From the NCBI GenBank assembly GCA_009760855.2, contig WPIO01000006.1, positions 11,371,501-11,435,500 on the forward strand: DNA of 64,000 bases, given 5' to 3'. This document shows, in pieces, positions 13,000 to 23,599 of this stretch (position 1 is the first letter of the stretch; each line of letters opens with the position of its first letter). The DNA is from Cristatella mucedo. Taxonomy: Eukaryota > Bryozoa > Phylactolaemata > Cristatellidae. The translations under genes were made by a program, and so were the position numbers. Under the pieces are notes generated by a model. The model was not told where the DNA came from. It made no database searches and worked only from the letters and a program-made list of their open reading frames with translations.

Positions 13000-14000
13000 T
13001 GCGGCATTTCAGGCGATCGCTGTGCATCGCACGAGAACGAACGCTTGAAGTGGTTTAGGATTTTTTTCGATGCACTTTCAACAGAGTGTCACTTCGCGGC
13101 CAGAAATCCCAGCTGCGGCTTCTAGCGACGGACGATTGTAATGAATTGCGGTATTGGACCTGGCCACTAAGTAGCAGATTGTCGTGGACTGCCCGACACC
13201 TAAAGTGCGACCCTTTGCTTGCGAGACTTTTTGATCCGCTTTAAACAGTGAAAACTGAAAGGAAAATCGGCGCTTCGCGCATTAGATTTCTCGCCGTTTT
13301 GCGTTGAATTGCGGCATTGGCGGCTGGGCAATTGCAACCGATTGCTGCGCATCTCCCGAGATGCCGAGAAATTAGTTGTGCACGCTTCTTTTTAGACGGC
13401 GTCTAATTAGGCTTACTGGCGGTGCTCTTCCTGTGCGGGTATTCAGACTATCCCAACATTTTGGCAGTGCCATTTTCGTAGTGGAACGCACTGAAACGCT
13501 TATCTAATTGGCGCTTCTTTGGCGGGCATGCTGGAGTCTGCTTTGAGAAAAGGTTGGCATTTCATTTTAGAAAAGCTTGTGTATGCAGGGTAGGGTAGAG
13601 AGGTTTGACGGGCGGCGCACTTTACACTTACTGTGGAAATGGCAGCTGTATTGCAGTTCGATTACTTACGGAGGCTAGCTGGTCAGGGCCATTAGAGGTA
13701 ATAGCATGAGAACGCCCATGCAATATGCCACAAAATTGTGAGGGTGAATCCGTTCCACCATTCGTAATAATTTTGAATCGAAATCGCTGTTTCGCGAAGT
13801 TCTGCTTGGAAGTGGCAGCTTTATCGCCGTTCAAATGTGCAAAAAGGCTTGCTGACTCGGGCCATTTGAGGTCATAGTATGAGAACGCGCAAGCGAGATT
13901 GCATGAAATTTAGTGGGTAAACCCTTAACACCATTCTGTATAATTTAGAATAACAATGCAGTGTTCTGACATTTATTTTGAAAATTGCAGTTGTATCCCA
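13000..14000 (+). repeat. Unnamed degenerate repeat R (several units)
   Basis: Repeated fragments include GCTGTGCATCGCACGAGAAC (13,020-13,040), GAATTGCGGTATTGGACCTG GCCACT (13,144-13,168), GAATTGCGGCATTGG (13,306-13,320) and ATGAAATTTAGTGGGTAAAC (13,902-13,922). The same phrases in the same order occur near 8,000 and 24,200. It looks like a decayed tandem or dispersed non-coding repeat. Confidence 0.5.
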
Positions 14001-14785
14001 GTTATTCGTGGAACCCCTAAGTTCCACAGTTGCAAATTGTAAATCTTGTATTTGCATGTCGACCTCTTGCCTGTTTTGTTCATGTATATGTCTTCCTATA
14101 AGTTGATCAATGGTGCCATTAGAGGAGGGTAGTCATCGGCTAATTCGTTGAAAATAGCAGGAAAATTCACTACGGGGACGAAGCTGAGAGGTAAAATTAT
14201 TTTGGCGTGCATTCGCAGATTTTTGTCGTCACAGTATTACGTTGCAAGATTGAAATATTGAACCTTGCGCCAAAGATTCTGTCCTAGATCAAACAAGCAT
14301 CGAGCTAGCTGCGCCCCAGAAAAAATGGTTAACCAGGCATTCTGACTGGCTTTCTCAAAATCTGATATGATATATGCCGGATTCAGAGTTTTAATTATTA
14401 ATGCATGGCAAAACTGGTCGTACTATTATTACTTCCACATCAGCCGTACAATGCAATGAGCGTTTCTATTTGCTACAATAGTCATTAATTGATTTGGAAG
14501 ACAACAAGCCGGTTAGATCATTGAATCGTATACTTATCAAAGATTATTATTATAGCTGCGTGGTTTTGTCGGCGCGCATTTGTGAGGGTGTCGTAAGCCA
14601 TGTACGTATGAGGGTATATATAAGGCCTCATAAGATGTGGCAAATGCCTATTTTAACGATTTTAGCTTAAACTCGGCGTCCAAAAATCTTGAATATCGGC
14701 ATCCTATAAAAATTGGAAAAATACTGCAATGTTATTGAAATTGGTGAAAAGTAGTGGCAAAGCAAGTTGTTATCGACTTCTACCG
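14001..14785. other. No recognisable gene
   Basis: A+T-rich sequence between repeat R and the hAT-like remnant. No exon, tail or clear terminal inverted repeat was recognised. The 3' end of the transposon may lie here. Confidence 0.4.
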
Positions 14786-16449
14786 CTATTGTGACTCAGC
14801 CTGGTTCCTATAAGCGTGGTCAAAGCTTCCTGGCACCGGAATTCCCATCACGACTCCCCGCTGTTTTCTTAGGAAGATGCCCTCCAGCGTCAGATTCATC
14901 ATGGAGTGACGAAAGTCGTCATTCTCCCATTTCAGAATGCTAAAATTGGATTCAACACTGGTTGTATTGACAAAGGCGCTTGCCCTGCCACCGCAGAACA
15001 TGCGCAAAGACAGAAAACGGTCTCCCAAAGCATCCCATCCCGCATTGAAAATGTTGCGTGGTCTTGATTGTCTGTGATGGTTTTTAGTATGGGGTCGCAC
15101 TTGCAGGCGTCGAAGATTGCTTGTTGATCTTGTTCGACGCGATCGATCTCCTCAATGGGCCAAGACTTTTCTAAATGTGCTCGATACGCTTCGAGGACGC
15201 TGTCGATGCAATCGCACGGTTCCAGCAGTTTCACGAGGTCGAGCGAGATCGTCAGCAGTCCGGTTATTGGAGTCGCGCATTCAGCCTGAACAAAATCCGC
15301 GCCATCCGTTAGTTTCAATCCGAAGAGAACGATCTCTGTCAAAATGGACGCTCGGCCAGCATCACCTAGATCTTGCAACAGATCTCGAGTTCAGGAGCCC
15401 TGGTTGCGGAGGTGGCGCTCCGCGTCCGCGATTTTAACCCACCAAAGATCCGAGATGACGTATTCGTCATGCTGCATGCTCTCGGACTCATTCTCAGAAT
15501 ACATCAGCTCAATATTCATTGATTGCATAAGGCGGACGGAAAGATTTTCGATCTCAGTGGTTTGTTGGGTAAGAATCTTGTTTGGAGATTGCAGAATCAC
15601 CAACGTGACATTGACCAGCTCGAGTAGTGGTCGAACACCGGCCGCCATTAACCACCAACGTGCATCCGGCGCAGACGCAAGATGCTGGAGTATCCAAGAT
15701 AGGATTCGCTCAAGATGAGCCCATCGATGGGTATCTTTCGGGCATGTTGTACCCATTTTCGTTCTAGATTCTTTTGGTGGTAGAGATGAACGCTGAAATC
15801 GTGAACGGTCTTGTAGAACGATCCCTATCCATGGAATGATAGCCCTCCTTTACGGCAAGGTCGACCTGATGAGGAGTGAACCAAGTGCGCATCAACGCGG
15901 ATTCAGCCTCTTGATCGATTCGCGTCACCACACTCGAATGTCGTCCGGTCATTGTATTCTCGCCGTCGGAGCTGAGTGCAACGATTTTTGAACGCCAGTT
16001 GTCAAGTAGCCCATCCAGAATGCGACAGATCGTGGCAGCATTGTTCGCAGCAGTGTGACGATCGTAAAAAGTCATTGAGATCAGATGCAGATTGCTCAGA
16101 ACATCATTGGCACACACACAAATCCGAATGTCGAAGTGCGATCGATGCGTAGAGCTATCGCCAGCAAGAGAAAACGCCCAAACTCGATCAGAGCTCTAAA
16201 TATTGGCTATGCATTGAAGATTTATTGCGACACCGACTCGAACATGCTGACGAGAGTATCATTGATGCCGACAAGCTTGACATTGTGGAAGGCCTCTTTG
16301 TGCTGATCGATGACTGCGGCAGTTTGACGAAAAGACAATCCAACATAAGTTTGGTCTAGGGCAAGCTCGAATCGCTTTACGTTTTTGACGACGACCTGAT
16401 ACGAAGACGTGTCGGGAACTGGTTGGAACAGAGACAAGCTTTTCTCCAT
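14786..16449 (-). mobile_element. Decayed hAT-like transposase (pseudogene)
   Basis: Consecutive minus-strand frames read as one broken protein. In order: a segment with FELALDQTYVGLSFRQTA (near 16,370-16,320); VALSSDGENTMTGRHSSVVT RI (15,990-15,920), where the SDGA/E-N-MTGR block resembles a hAT catalytic region; a FTPHQVDLAVKEGYHSM stretch (15,885-15,830); a W-rich middle (15,756-15,391); and the C-terminal block FVNTTSVESNFSILKWEND (14,970-14,913), which has the form of the hAT dimerisation region. At least four frame changes and internal stops show it is dead. More N-terminal sequence may extend to about 16,860. I could not find terminal inverted repeats. From memory this subtype resembles transposases common in oomycete genomes; that link is unverified. 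Confidence 0.7.
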
Positions 16450-16869
16450 TGATTAAGCCTCCGACTCGTCATCAGCAGGAAAGAACATGGCAATGTTATA
16501 TATATATATAAGAGGGTAAACAGGTTGGATGCTGACTTTCAGGAAGAACAGAACTTTCAGGAAGATAAAAAGATCAGACGCTCTCGTGATGTCGTTTATA
16601 TTGACTTATCAGGTGTAGGCAAAGTTGACTGTAATTGTCGACGGATTTCTAGTGCATTAATGTACTTCAGCATATACTTCAGGCGACCCAACAACTCGGC
16701 AACTGCTCGTCGAGACTTTAGTTCTGCCAGCAACGGTCACGTGGCTGCGAGGCTTTGCACTCGCTCGGGAATGTCGCCTTCTACATTATTAATCACAATA
16801 TCCTGCTTCAACGATCGATTTCGCGGATGAGGCACCGGCGTGGTTATAATCGTACTTGTACGGTGGTGT

Positions 16870-18165
16870 TCAATCCGTGTCGTGTGGGAGTCAAGTCGCA
16901 TCCACAAATCAGTCATCTGTACATTCACATAAGGGTCCGTCCTTGGTTCTTTGCTGGTCTCCATTTATACTCAACCTCTGGGAAAAGTGATTCGGGCTCA
17001 TGGAATTGGCAATCACTTTTACGCTGACGATACTCAGCTGTATTTGTCATTTAAACAGTTGGAATCAGCTGTAGCGACAGTTAACCTGAATGCTTGCCTT
17101 GCAGAAATTTGATCCCGGATGTCGGAAAATTTCGTTAAACTAAGCGGCGGTCAAACGGAACAGCTACTCATAGGAGTCCTGTGAGTTGCTGTATGCACCT
17201 CGCGTCCACCGGCGAGTCGGCTGTAATTCGATGATCGCGAGTCGTTCGCCTGCATAAAGAATGGGCTGCGAGCTTCGAAGGCAATTCTGACCGACGTACT
17301 CATGACGAGTTAGTAAGAGTTTGTGCATAGCGAATAAATGATGCGCCCCAAGCGTGTGGCTGGACTAGATGGCATTGCTCTTCTTAAAGGTGACGCTGTT
17401 GTGCGACCATCACCCTGTGCTCGGAATTTAGGTGTTGTCTTTGACAGCTGCCTGAATTTCGAAAGCTTCTTTAAGAAGACTGCTTCCTCAGCTAGCCACC
17501 ACGTCCGATTCCTAAATAAGATTAGGAAATGTCCTCCACGGTGGCTTGCAAAAAATTTAACTAGCTCCTCGGTTCTGTCTTGGCTAGATTAAAGCAATAC
17601 GCTTTGAGCTGGGCTACTGAAAAAGCCACCAGGTCACTGCAGCTGGTGATGAATATGGCTGCAAGGCTAGTAAAAAAATCCCAGAGGTTTGACCAATTGT
17701 CTCGTTTGCTGAAAGAGCTTAGGTGGCTGCCGGCAATTAACGGATACAGAGCAAAGTTCTTACGCTGACCCACAACACACGCCGCGGCTTGGCTCCTTCG
17801 TACCAAGCTGATCTTCTGCCCCGCTTTCAGCCTCCTCGTGCCTTCAGGTCCAGTGTGGACAATAAATTAGCTGTTCCATTCCTCCGCTTAAAGACAGTTG
17901 GCGACAGAAGCTCTAGCTCTGCAGGTCCTAGACTGTGGAACTCGCTTTCACAATTCTTACGCAACGACAACTACTCTCCTGCTGCCGACTATGGCATGTC
18001 CTTTCCAGCCGTCCTGAGCTGCTACTTCCATGCTACTCACTACCTCAGCTTCTCTCCTGACTCGGCTATGCTTCCCACTTTTTCTTTGTTGCGTGAGACG
18101 AAGTCTGTTGGCTACCGAATGCGTACCGAAAGCCGCTTAGACTTTGAGTGCGCTATTTTGTTGTC
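16870..18165 (+). repeat. LINE family A, RT half, with a 160-bp insertion
   Basis: It begins within the RT domain ([16 protein letters not shown]-like, 16,925-16,980), contains [13 protein letters not shown] (17,008-17,050), and continues through MRPKRVAGLDGIALLKGD (17,341-17,394), ARNLGVVFDSCLNF (17,420-17,460) and APSYQADLLPRFQPPRAF (17,792-17,845). A foreign piece of about 160 bases (17,176-17,336) splits the conserved LLIG..PKRV motif. The tail is lost near 18,165, where SINE family 2 follows. Confidence 0.85.
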
Positions 18166-18195
18166 TTTCTTAAGCATATCTGCCAGGCAGTCATT

Positions 18196-18336
18196 GCCGA
18201 GCTGGTTTAGCCCAGTGGTTAAGGTGCTTGCCCCGACCAAGGTCTGAGCAAGGTCGTGGGCTAGAGCCCCGTGGCATATATGAATCGCCTGAAGAGAGAT
18301 TAGGTTCTCTTAGAGCGCTATGCAAAGGAATTACAT
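18196..18336 (+). repeat. SINE family 2, nearly full length
   Basis: Contains the A-box region GGTTTAGCCCAGTGGTTAAG G, a degenerate B-box segment (GTGGGCTAGAGCCCCG) and the tail GAGAGATTAGGTTCTCTTAG AGCGCTATGCAAAGGAATTA. This is one of the best copies of the family. Confidence 0.85.
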
Positions 18337-19221
18337 TTGAATTTGAATAATAGTTTTGTTACTGTATTGCCAATTTTCAAAGATAACAATAAATGTATTT
18401 ATTGTCATAGCAAACAATGCAATATAATGTTATTTTAATTTCAAAAATACAATATATTGCCATTGCCATCAAAGCAAAAATTATAATATTGTCTACCAAG
18501 CACGCTACACGGACTTACGCAGCCGTGATCTACACAATAAGGTTAGATTAAGGACCCTGGAAGAGCTGTGAAAAACCTAAAACTTACAAAGCTAAACTGT
18601 CTCATAAACATTGCAACAAAATAATAATTGTTATAGCACATATTATATATTTTTTTAATACAATGCAGTATGCTATCCCATAAATATAAATTTTGCGGAG
18701 GTCTGGTGCCACGAATAGATAGAGTACCGTACGATCCTCGAAGAACCAAACCACGCTTATGAACGAGGCGGCGGTCAGCATCCTAGCTTGAACGTGTACA
18801 ATCTTCTCTGCTGAATGCCATCTCGGGCCAAATGAGCACGGACTTCGGCCAGACTCCGGCGATCTTCACAGTCAGTCTGCTCCTCAGCCGCGATACGTGG
18901 TACATTCACAACACCCGTGCAGTTGGCGAAAAGAGTTGAAGAGCCAGTGTATAGACGACGCAGCTACGATCGGCAAAGAGCGGCTTTTCACGAGATGTCC
19001 GCGGAACGTCGATATCGGACGGACTCCTGACAGCGAGTCCTCCCGCGGCACCCGCGCGTTGAGCTCGTCTAGATTCGCGACTTCGATACACAAACTTGGC
19101 CCGCGTCGTCAATCGTTCGTCGTACGGTGACTAGTCTCGGGACAGTTTCCACTGTCCAGCAGCCGAGCCATCGCATCGCAGTGCCTGCGTCAGCCGTGCG
19201 CTTCTCAAGAGTAATCGAGGC
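18337..19221. other. No recognised gene; A+T-rich then CpG-rich sequence
   Basis: 18,340-18,680 is A+T-rich, with repeated AATGCAATATAATGTTATTT-like strings. 18,830-19,220 turns GC-rich and has overlapping open frames on both strands (for example 18,884-19,093 minus, including VREDSLSG-like residues), none of which I recognise. Confidence 0.35.
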
Positions 19222-19710
19222 TTAGCTGGTTACGGCCAAACGCGGTGGCTCAAATGGCTTCAAACTCGCAGACGTCGGGCGTTGCATCTCTCTGAGGTCG
19301 CCCACCTCATTCTCCTGGTCCGACCGAACCTCGACAAGGCACGCCGATAGGTCGGTCACCGCGTCAGCTTGGGCGTTAAGCTCACCTCTCCGGTAATTTA
19401 TCTCGACCAGCTTTGCGTGGTCCGGCGAACCCTTGACGATGGCGGCCCAGTCCGGCAGTCCATTCGAGAAACGACGGCATGGAGGAAATGTCGCTCGTTC
19501 GCTGCCTCGCCAAAGCCTCGTGTGACTCGACTGAAGTAGGCACGTAAAATCGGACAGGAAGTTCCTGTGTGTGGTAGCACACGCGGTGGTCTCCGCTGTT
19601 CCAAAAGCAAAGATAGCACGGAGGAGACTTGGTAGAGACACATTGGGGATCCAGATGAGGTAAAGATCTAGAAGCTTAGTAACATTAAATTTCCTTCCTG
19701 TTCTGCTCAC
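19222..19710 (-). CDS. Unidentified 162-codon open frame
   Basis: This minus-strand frame is among the longest non-repeat frames here. The second half, with ELNAQADAVTDLSACLVEV (about 19,385-19,325) and RSDQENEVGDLREMQRP, has an amino-acid mix compatible with a real soluble protein rather than GC noise. I see no domain, signal peptide or splice partner. The adjacent GC-rich block (18,830-19,220) may belong to the same unit. It could be a degraded transposon protein. The coding call is tentative. Confidence 0.22.
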   Translation of the reverse strand: MSRTGRKFNVTKLLDLYLIWIPNVSLPSLLRAIFAFGTAETTACATTHRNFLSDFTCLLQSSHTRLWRGSERATFPPCRRFSNGLPDWAAIVKGSPDHAKLVEINYRRGELNAQADAVTDLSACLVEVRSDQENEVGDLREMQRPTSASLKPFEPPRLAVTS

Positions 19711-19909
19711 GAAAGCAGAGGGGTTGGGGAATAATGGCCGGCTCCTCTATTTCTGATGCATAAGCAATTGGCAAATTAGACTTATTAACCAGGTACAAAG
19801 ATTACGTAAAATTTGTTTAGGCAGTGCTGTCTTTTTTTCCTATGAAAGTCTCCACAGCAGCACCGCACTTTCTTTGAGTGCTTTCCAGTGCTTCTTTTAC
19901 GTCCACTTG

Positions 19910-20000
19910 CCATTCGATCGTGCATCCTTTGCAGCAAAAGTAAAGTGCCTAGAAAGAGATCGAGTTCTCTGAGGGCACCATATCAAATTTATTATCATCA
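19910..20000 (+). repeat. LINE family B 3' tail
   Basis: CATTCGATCGTGCATCCTTT GCAGCAAAAGTAAAGTGCC followed by the AGAAAGAGATCGAGTTCTCT hairpin and an ATT-rich end. Confidence 0.8.
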
Positions 20001-20670
20001 CCTCAGGAGCACGACACAAGATGGACCGAGTACAGCAATGGAGTACAAACGTCACCACACATTTTAAACGGACTAGAGAAGTCAACATTTGTACGTGACT
20101 TCGCACAACAGTGCTGCACACTCAGTCGTACACCGTGCCGCCGAAGCACTGGCAGAACGCGGCCACACCGTAGTCTCGCAAAGCAAATTAACGATCTTTA
20201 AGGACACATGGTAGACTAAGATCAGGAGCTTCTCTAGTGCCTCCTGCGTGCGTATATGTGTGTGCGTCTGCGCATGCGTCCGTGCCATATGGAGTCGCTG
20301 TCTCGAAGCTGGCCTCACGTTCTTCTGCATCATAGCATCGTAGCATCCGAGCTGGCTGCACGGAGCTGCTAAGCGGAACGTAACGCACACAGGAAAGCTA
20401 CGAAAAAATTTGGGATAATCGATAAAGGTACATCCTCTATAGACAATTGGACAGCAGCTTCTAGGTCTTAGTGTAGGGAGGGGGTGCAGCTGCTGCGCGA
20501 ACTTCACGAACCAGGCAGGACACGCGTTCGACTCGTTAAGCAGGCAGTTTTCTATTGCCCATACAAAGCAGGAGCGATAGCCGCCATCGTGGCTCTCCAC
20601 TCTGCTACGTAAATAAGATTCTTAAATCAGCTAAACTTTACTTGACTCCTATGAGACACAAAACACTTCC

Positions 20671-20820
20671 AGCCATTTGGTAGTGGCTAAGGTGCTCGCG
20701 CCCCGACCCTACGGTGCGGCCGTGGTCGCGGCCTCCTCGAGGAGGCCGCCGCCGCCGCGGCGTCTGCGAAGGGCCTGAATGGAGATTAAGTTTTCTCAGG
20801 ATGCTATGCAATTGAATTGC
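20671..20820 (+). repeat. SINE family 2 (diverged, GC-rich middle)
   Basis: Head TTGGTAGTGGCTAAGGTGCT CGCG, then a GGCCGTGGTCGCGGCC region replacing the usual middle, and tail CCTGAATGGAGATTAAGTTT TCTCAGGATGCTATGCAA. The middle contains CCTCGAGGAGG and GCCGCCGCCGCGG, suggesting local GC-rich expansion. Confidence 0.7.
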
Positions 20821-20839
20821 ATGTATTTTCCTAAACGGC

Positions 20840-21560
20840 CGATAGCGGTCCAAGCGCCAAGGGGAGCCGGAAGTTGGGACGCCGGACTCTCAGTAATGGA
20901 CGTGCGGCGACCTTTTTCCCGCACGCGCCGGCGCTCCGCGGGCGCCGGCGCCAAAGAACCGATCCCGGCGCGGCTGCGGCGGGCGACGTCGCGAGCGCTC
21001 CGCCCGGTGCATTCGGCAGCGACCCGAGCGACGGGGGCAGAGATCAGTCCGAGGGGGCTGCGGACACTGCGGCGGCGGCGGCGGCGGAAACGCTTGCCGA
21101 GCGCAAGGTGGAGATGCTGTGTGACACAGAGATCTCTGGCGGCGGCGGCGGCGGCTGTTCTAGCGCAGTCTCGCGGAGACGCGAGCGCGCGCGAACGTGA
21201 GCGCGGACACGAGACTCGATCTTTATACCCTCAGCGGGTTCATGTATACGAGCTGACCGACTCGCCGCAGATGAGGGGAGTGCATCTGAGCTGGGCCACA
21301 TCCTTACATCAAAGGGCCGGACGCTGCAGCGAGTCAATCGCCCGACCACCTGCTACAGATGGGCCATACATTAGTGGCCGCCGCTGCTGCACTAATTACA
21401 GTGGCAGAAGCAGCAGGCGCACACAACAAAGACATGCACCGGCCAATCGCTCGGCACGCAAGCCGTCCTCCTCCTCCTCCGAGCAGCTCGCGCACGCAGC
21501 GAGAGCGCTCGGTCGCTGCGTGCGCGAATCTCAGCACGAGCGCGCGAGCGCTCTGTAACG
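20840..21560. promoter_or_regulatory. CpG island with GC-rich open frames
   Basis: A 0.7-kb block of very high GC and CpG, with short GGC runs (21,066-21,085 and 21,138-21,152). A plus-strand frame (20,874-21,200) encodes a region rich in G, D and A with AETLAERK (21,086-21,109) followed by GTGGAG, which could be a 5' splice site. This could be a promoter and first coding exon of an unidentified plus-strand gene. TATA-like TTTATACC occurs at about 21,222. Confidence 0.35.
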
Positions 21561-21574
21561 GTTCACACCAAATA

Positions 21575-21862
21575 TACCAAAGTACCATAACAATATTATT
21601 CCTTATACCACAATCATACGAATACCAAATATAATACCATATGTAGTATTATATATATATACTGTATATTGATATATATATATACACTATATTTATATTT
21701 ATACTGTATATTTTATATTTTATATTTATATTTATACTGTATATTTATTATTTATTTATATTTATTTTTTTGCACATATATATGTATATATCCACATGTA
21801 ATATAACACCAAATGTAATAGAACATAACATGTTATAATAATATTAATACTAATAATATAAT
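21575..21862. repeat. A+T-rich low-complexity region
   Basis: Repeated TATA, TATTTATATTTATA and ATATATA strings between the CpG island and the candidate membrane exon. No gene is seen. Confidence 0.7.
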
Positions 21863-21864
21863 AC

Positions 21865-21979
21865 CAAGTTTGCTGCTGCTTGGCTTCCATAGCGCTATCG
21901 CGAGGGCGGCGCTGACGAACATGAGTGCGACGACGAGGATGTAGGCCCAGCCAGTGGAAGCAGTCGACGGGCTGCGCCA
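21865..21979 (-). CDS. Candidate exon encoding one transmembrane helix
   Basis: The minus strand has a good acceptor (CTCCTTACATTTGCAG) directly before a 115-base open stretch. Read in phase 0 this gives WRSPSTASTGW, then the hydrophobic run AYILVVALMFVSAALAIALW, then KPSSSKL, ending before a GTATTA donor, which is weak. About 20 apolar residues flanked by polar and basic residues is the pattern of a single-pass membrane segment with a short cytoplasmic tail. Other frames are closed or less structured. Flanking exons were not found and the family is unknown. Confidence 0.35.
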
Positions 21980-22649
21980 CTGCAAATGTAAGGAGACACG
22001 TTTTTAATGCGCAGCACACTGTGCATACTGTCAGGACGACAGGCGATACTGCAATGTGAACATTAGGTCTACGCGACGGAGCAGGTAATAGCGAGGAATG
22101 TATGCACGTCCTTCCGTACGCGGCAGGCGAACATGGGAATTCCCTCGCTCTAACAAAGCGCGCACGAGTCCGAGAGCCGTTTGCTATGGACGCGCGCCGA
22201 ACGTGCGACAAAGGTCGACATTTTCCGCGGGCTGGCTGACGGCGATTTGGGGCATCCGCAGAAATTTAGTTTGCCACTGTAGTCATCATTGCAGACGAGT
22301 GTAAAAAAGAAAGAAAAATAAGTTGTGCATATTAGAAATAATTTTTTTCTAGAAAGTGTATATTTAAAAGTAATGCACGCCGTACATAACTTGAGTAGTA
22401 GCTTATTTTACGCAGAAAACTATCGAATGACACTCAACATGCGATACCGATATGCGTTCATTAGATTTTGTTCATTGTTTATTGTGCTTGCATTATTCAA
22501 GCACTCGATTTTAACGCATCGCAACAGCGATAAGCAAATATCTATTATCCTTATATTATAAATTGGCTAGTGAGATACTCGCAAGATTGAGTCACAATCT
22601 GACCGCATGCGGTCGCCATTTCCCTTTGTTTGAGCAGCTCCTGAGGTTC

Positions 22650-22812
22650 ATGACTGGTCAATATATGCACGTCACCACTAACCGTGGAATACTTACTGAG
22701 ACTGAGTATGCTGCCATTAGCAATTGGAGAAAGCTTCCTTTGCAGCCAACGTGAAGTGCCCAGAAAGAGATTAAGTTCTCAGACTAATACAAATTGTATT
22801 AGTCTTATTATT
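22650..22812 (+). repeat. LINE family B 3' end with palindromic tail
   Basis: CATGACTGGTCAATATATGC ACGTCACCACTAACC and CTTTGCAGCCAACGTGAAGT GCCCAGAAAGAGATTAAGTTCTC match the family B 3' region. The normal tail is replaced by an 11-base perfect palindrome (22,781-22,791 with 22,795-22,805). Confidence 0.65.
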
Positions 22813-23251
22813 ATCAAGGCTCACGGATACGCTTCTTTATCTGACCGACAAGGTCCCAAGGTGGCATGCTACTGACCGGCAAACTGAAAGTTCTGGAAAC
22901 CCCTGGAAACCTCTTCATTAGTTGTCTGGTAGAGGACGATAACTAAATGTCTATCGTTTTCGCCTTAACGCCACTACAGCTGTGCGAGCCAGAAGTTTTG
23001 CTAATTAATGTAGCTTCTCGCCCTACCAGTGATGTTTTAGCGCTCACCGGAACTCTACTGCTCACCAGACCTGGCTGTGGAGGGCCGCTGACGTATTTTT
23101 TCAGCTAACCGTAAAATCTACCTCACCTAGTACGCCCGCTCGACACATACCTGTGGTCTCATGACTAGATTTGAGTAGGCACAGTAACGCCGGCAGAGAA
23201 ATTACGGATAGTACTTATTTCCCGTACACGCTTACATTTGCACTTTGTGAG

Positions 23252-23320
23252 ATAATAATAATAATACTTTTTATTGCACCCTCAGAGAACGGAATCTCAT
23301 TCTAGGCACTTTACAGATGC
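23252..23320 (-). repeat. LINE family B 3' tail
   Basis: AATAATAATAATACTTTTTA TTGCACCCTCAGAGAAC followed by GGAATCTCATTCTAGGCACT TTACAGATGCTG is the reverse complement of the family B tail. Confidence 0.8.
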
Positions 23321-23599
23321 TGTGTAGACAGAATTGCCAAATGCTTTATAGTGATTAAATAAACCGTCTTTGATTGCTATTTCCATGCTGCTGACACAAT
23401 TAAGTTTAACCATTAACCTGCGACTACTGTGCAATCACGCACGTTTAGAAAAAGGTAGCCTGGTTTGCGAGGTCGAGTGCGTTGGCTGTGCTGTGCGCAC
23501 ACAAAGCACCATGGTCAGCGAGCGAGCTCTAAGAATCTCTCAATCGTCGTACCAATTCTCTGTGGGCCTAGGTTGATTGGTCAACTGGAGTTGGTCGAC

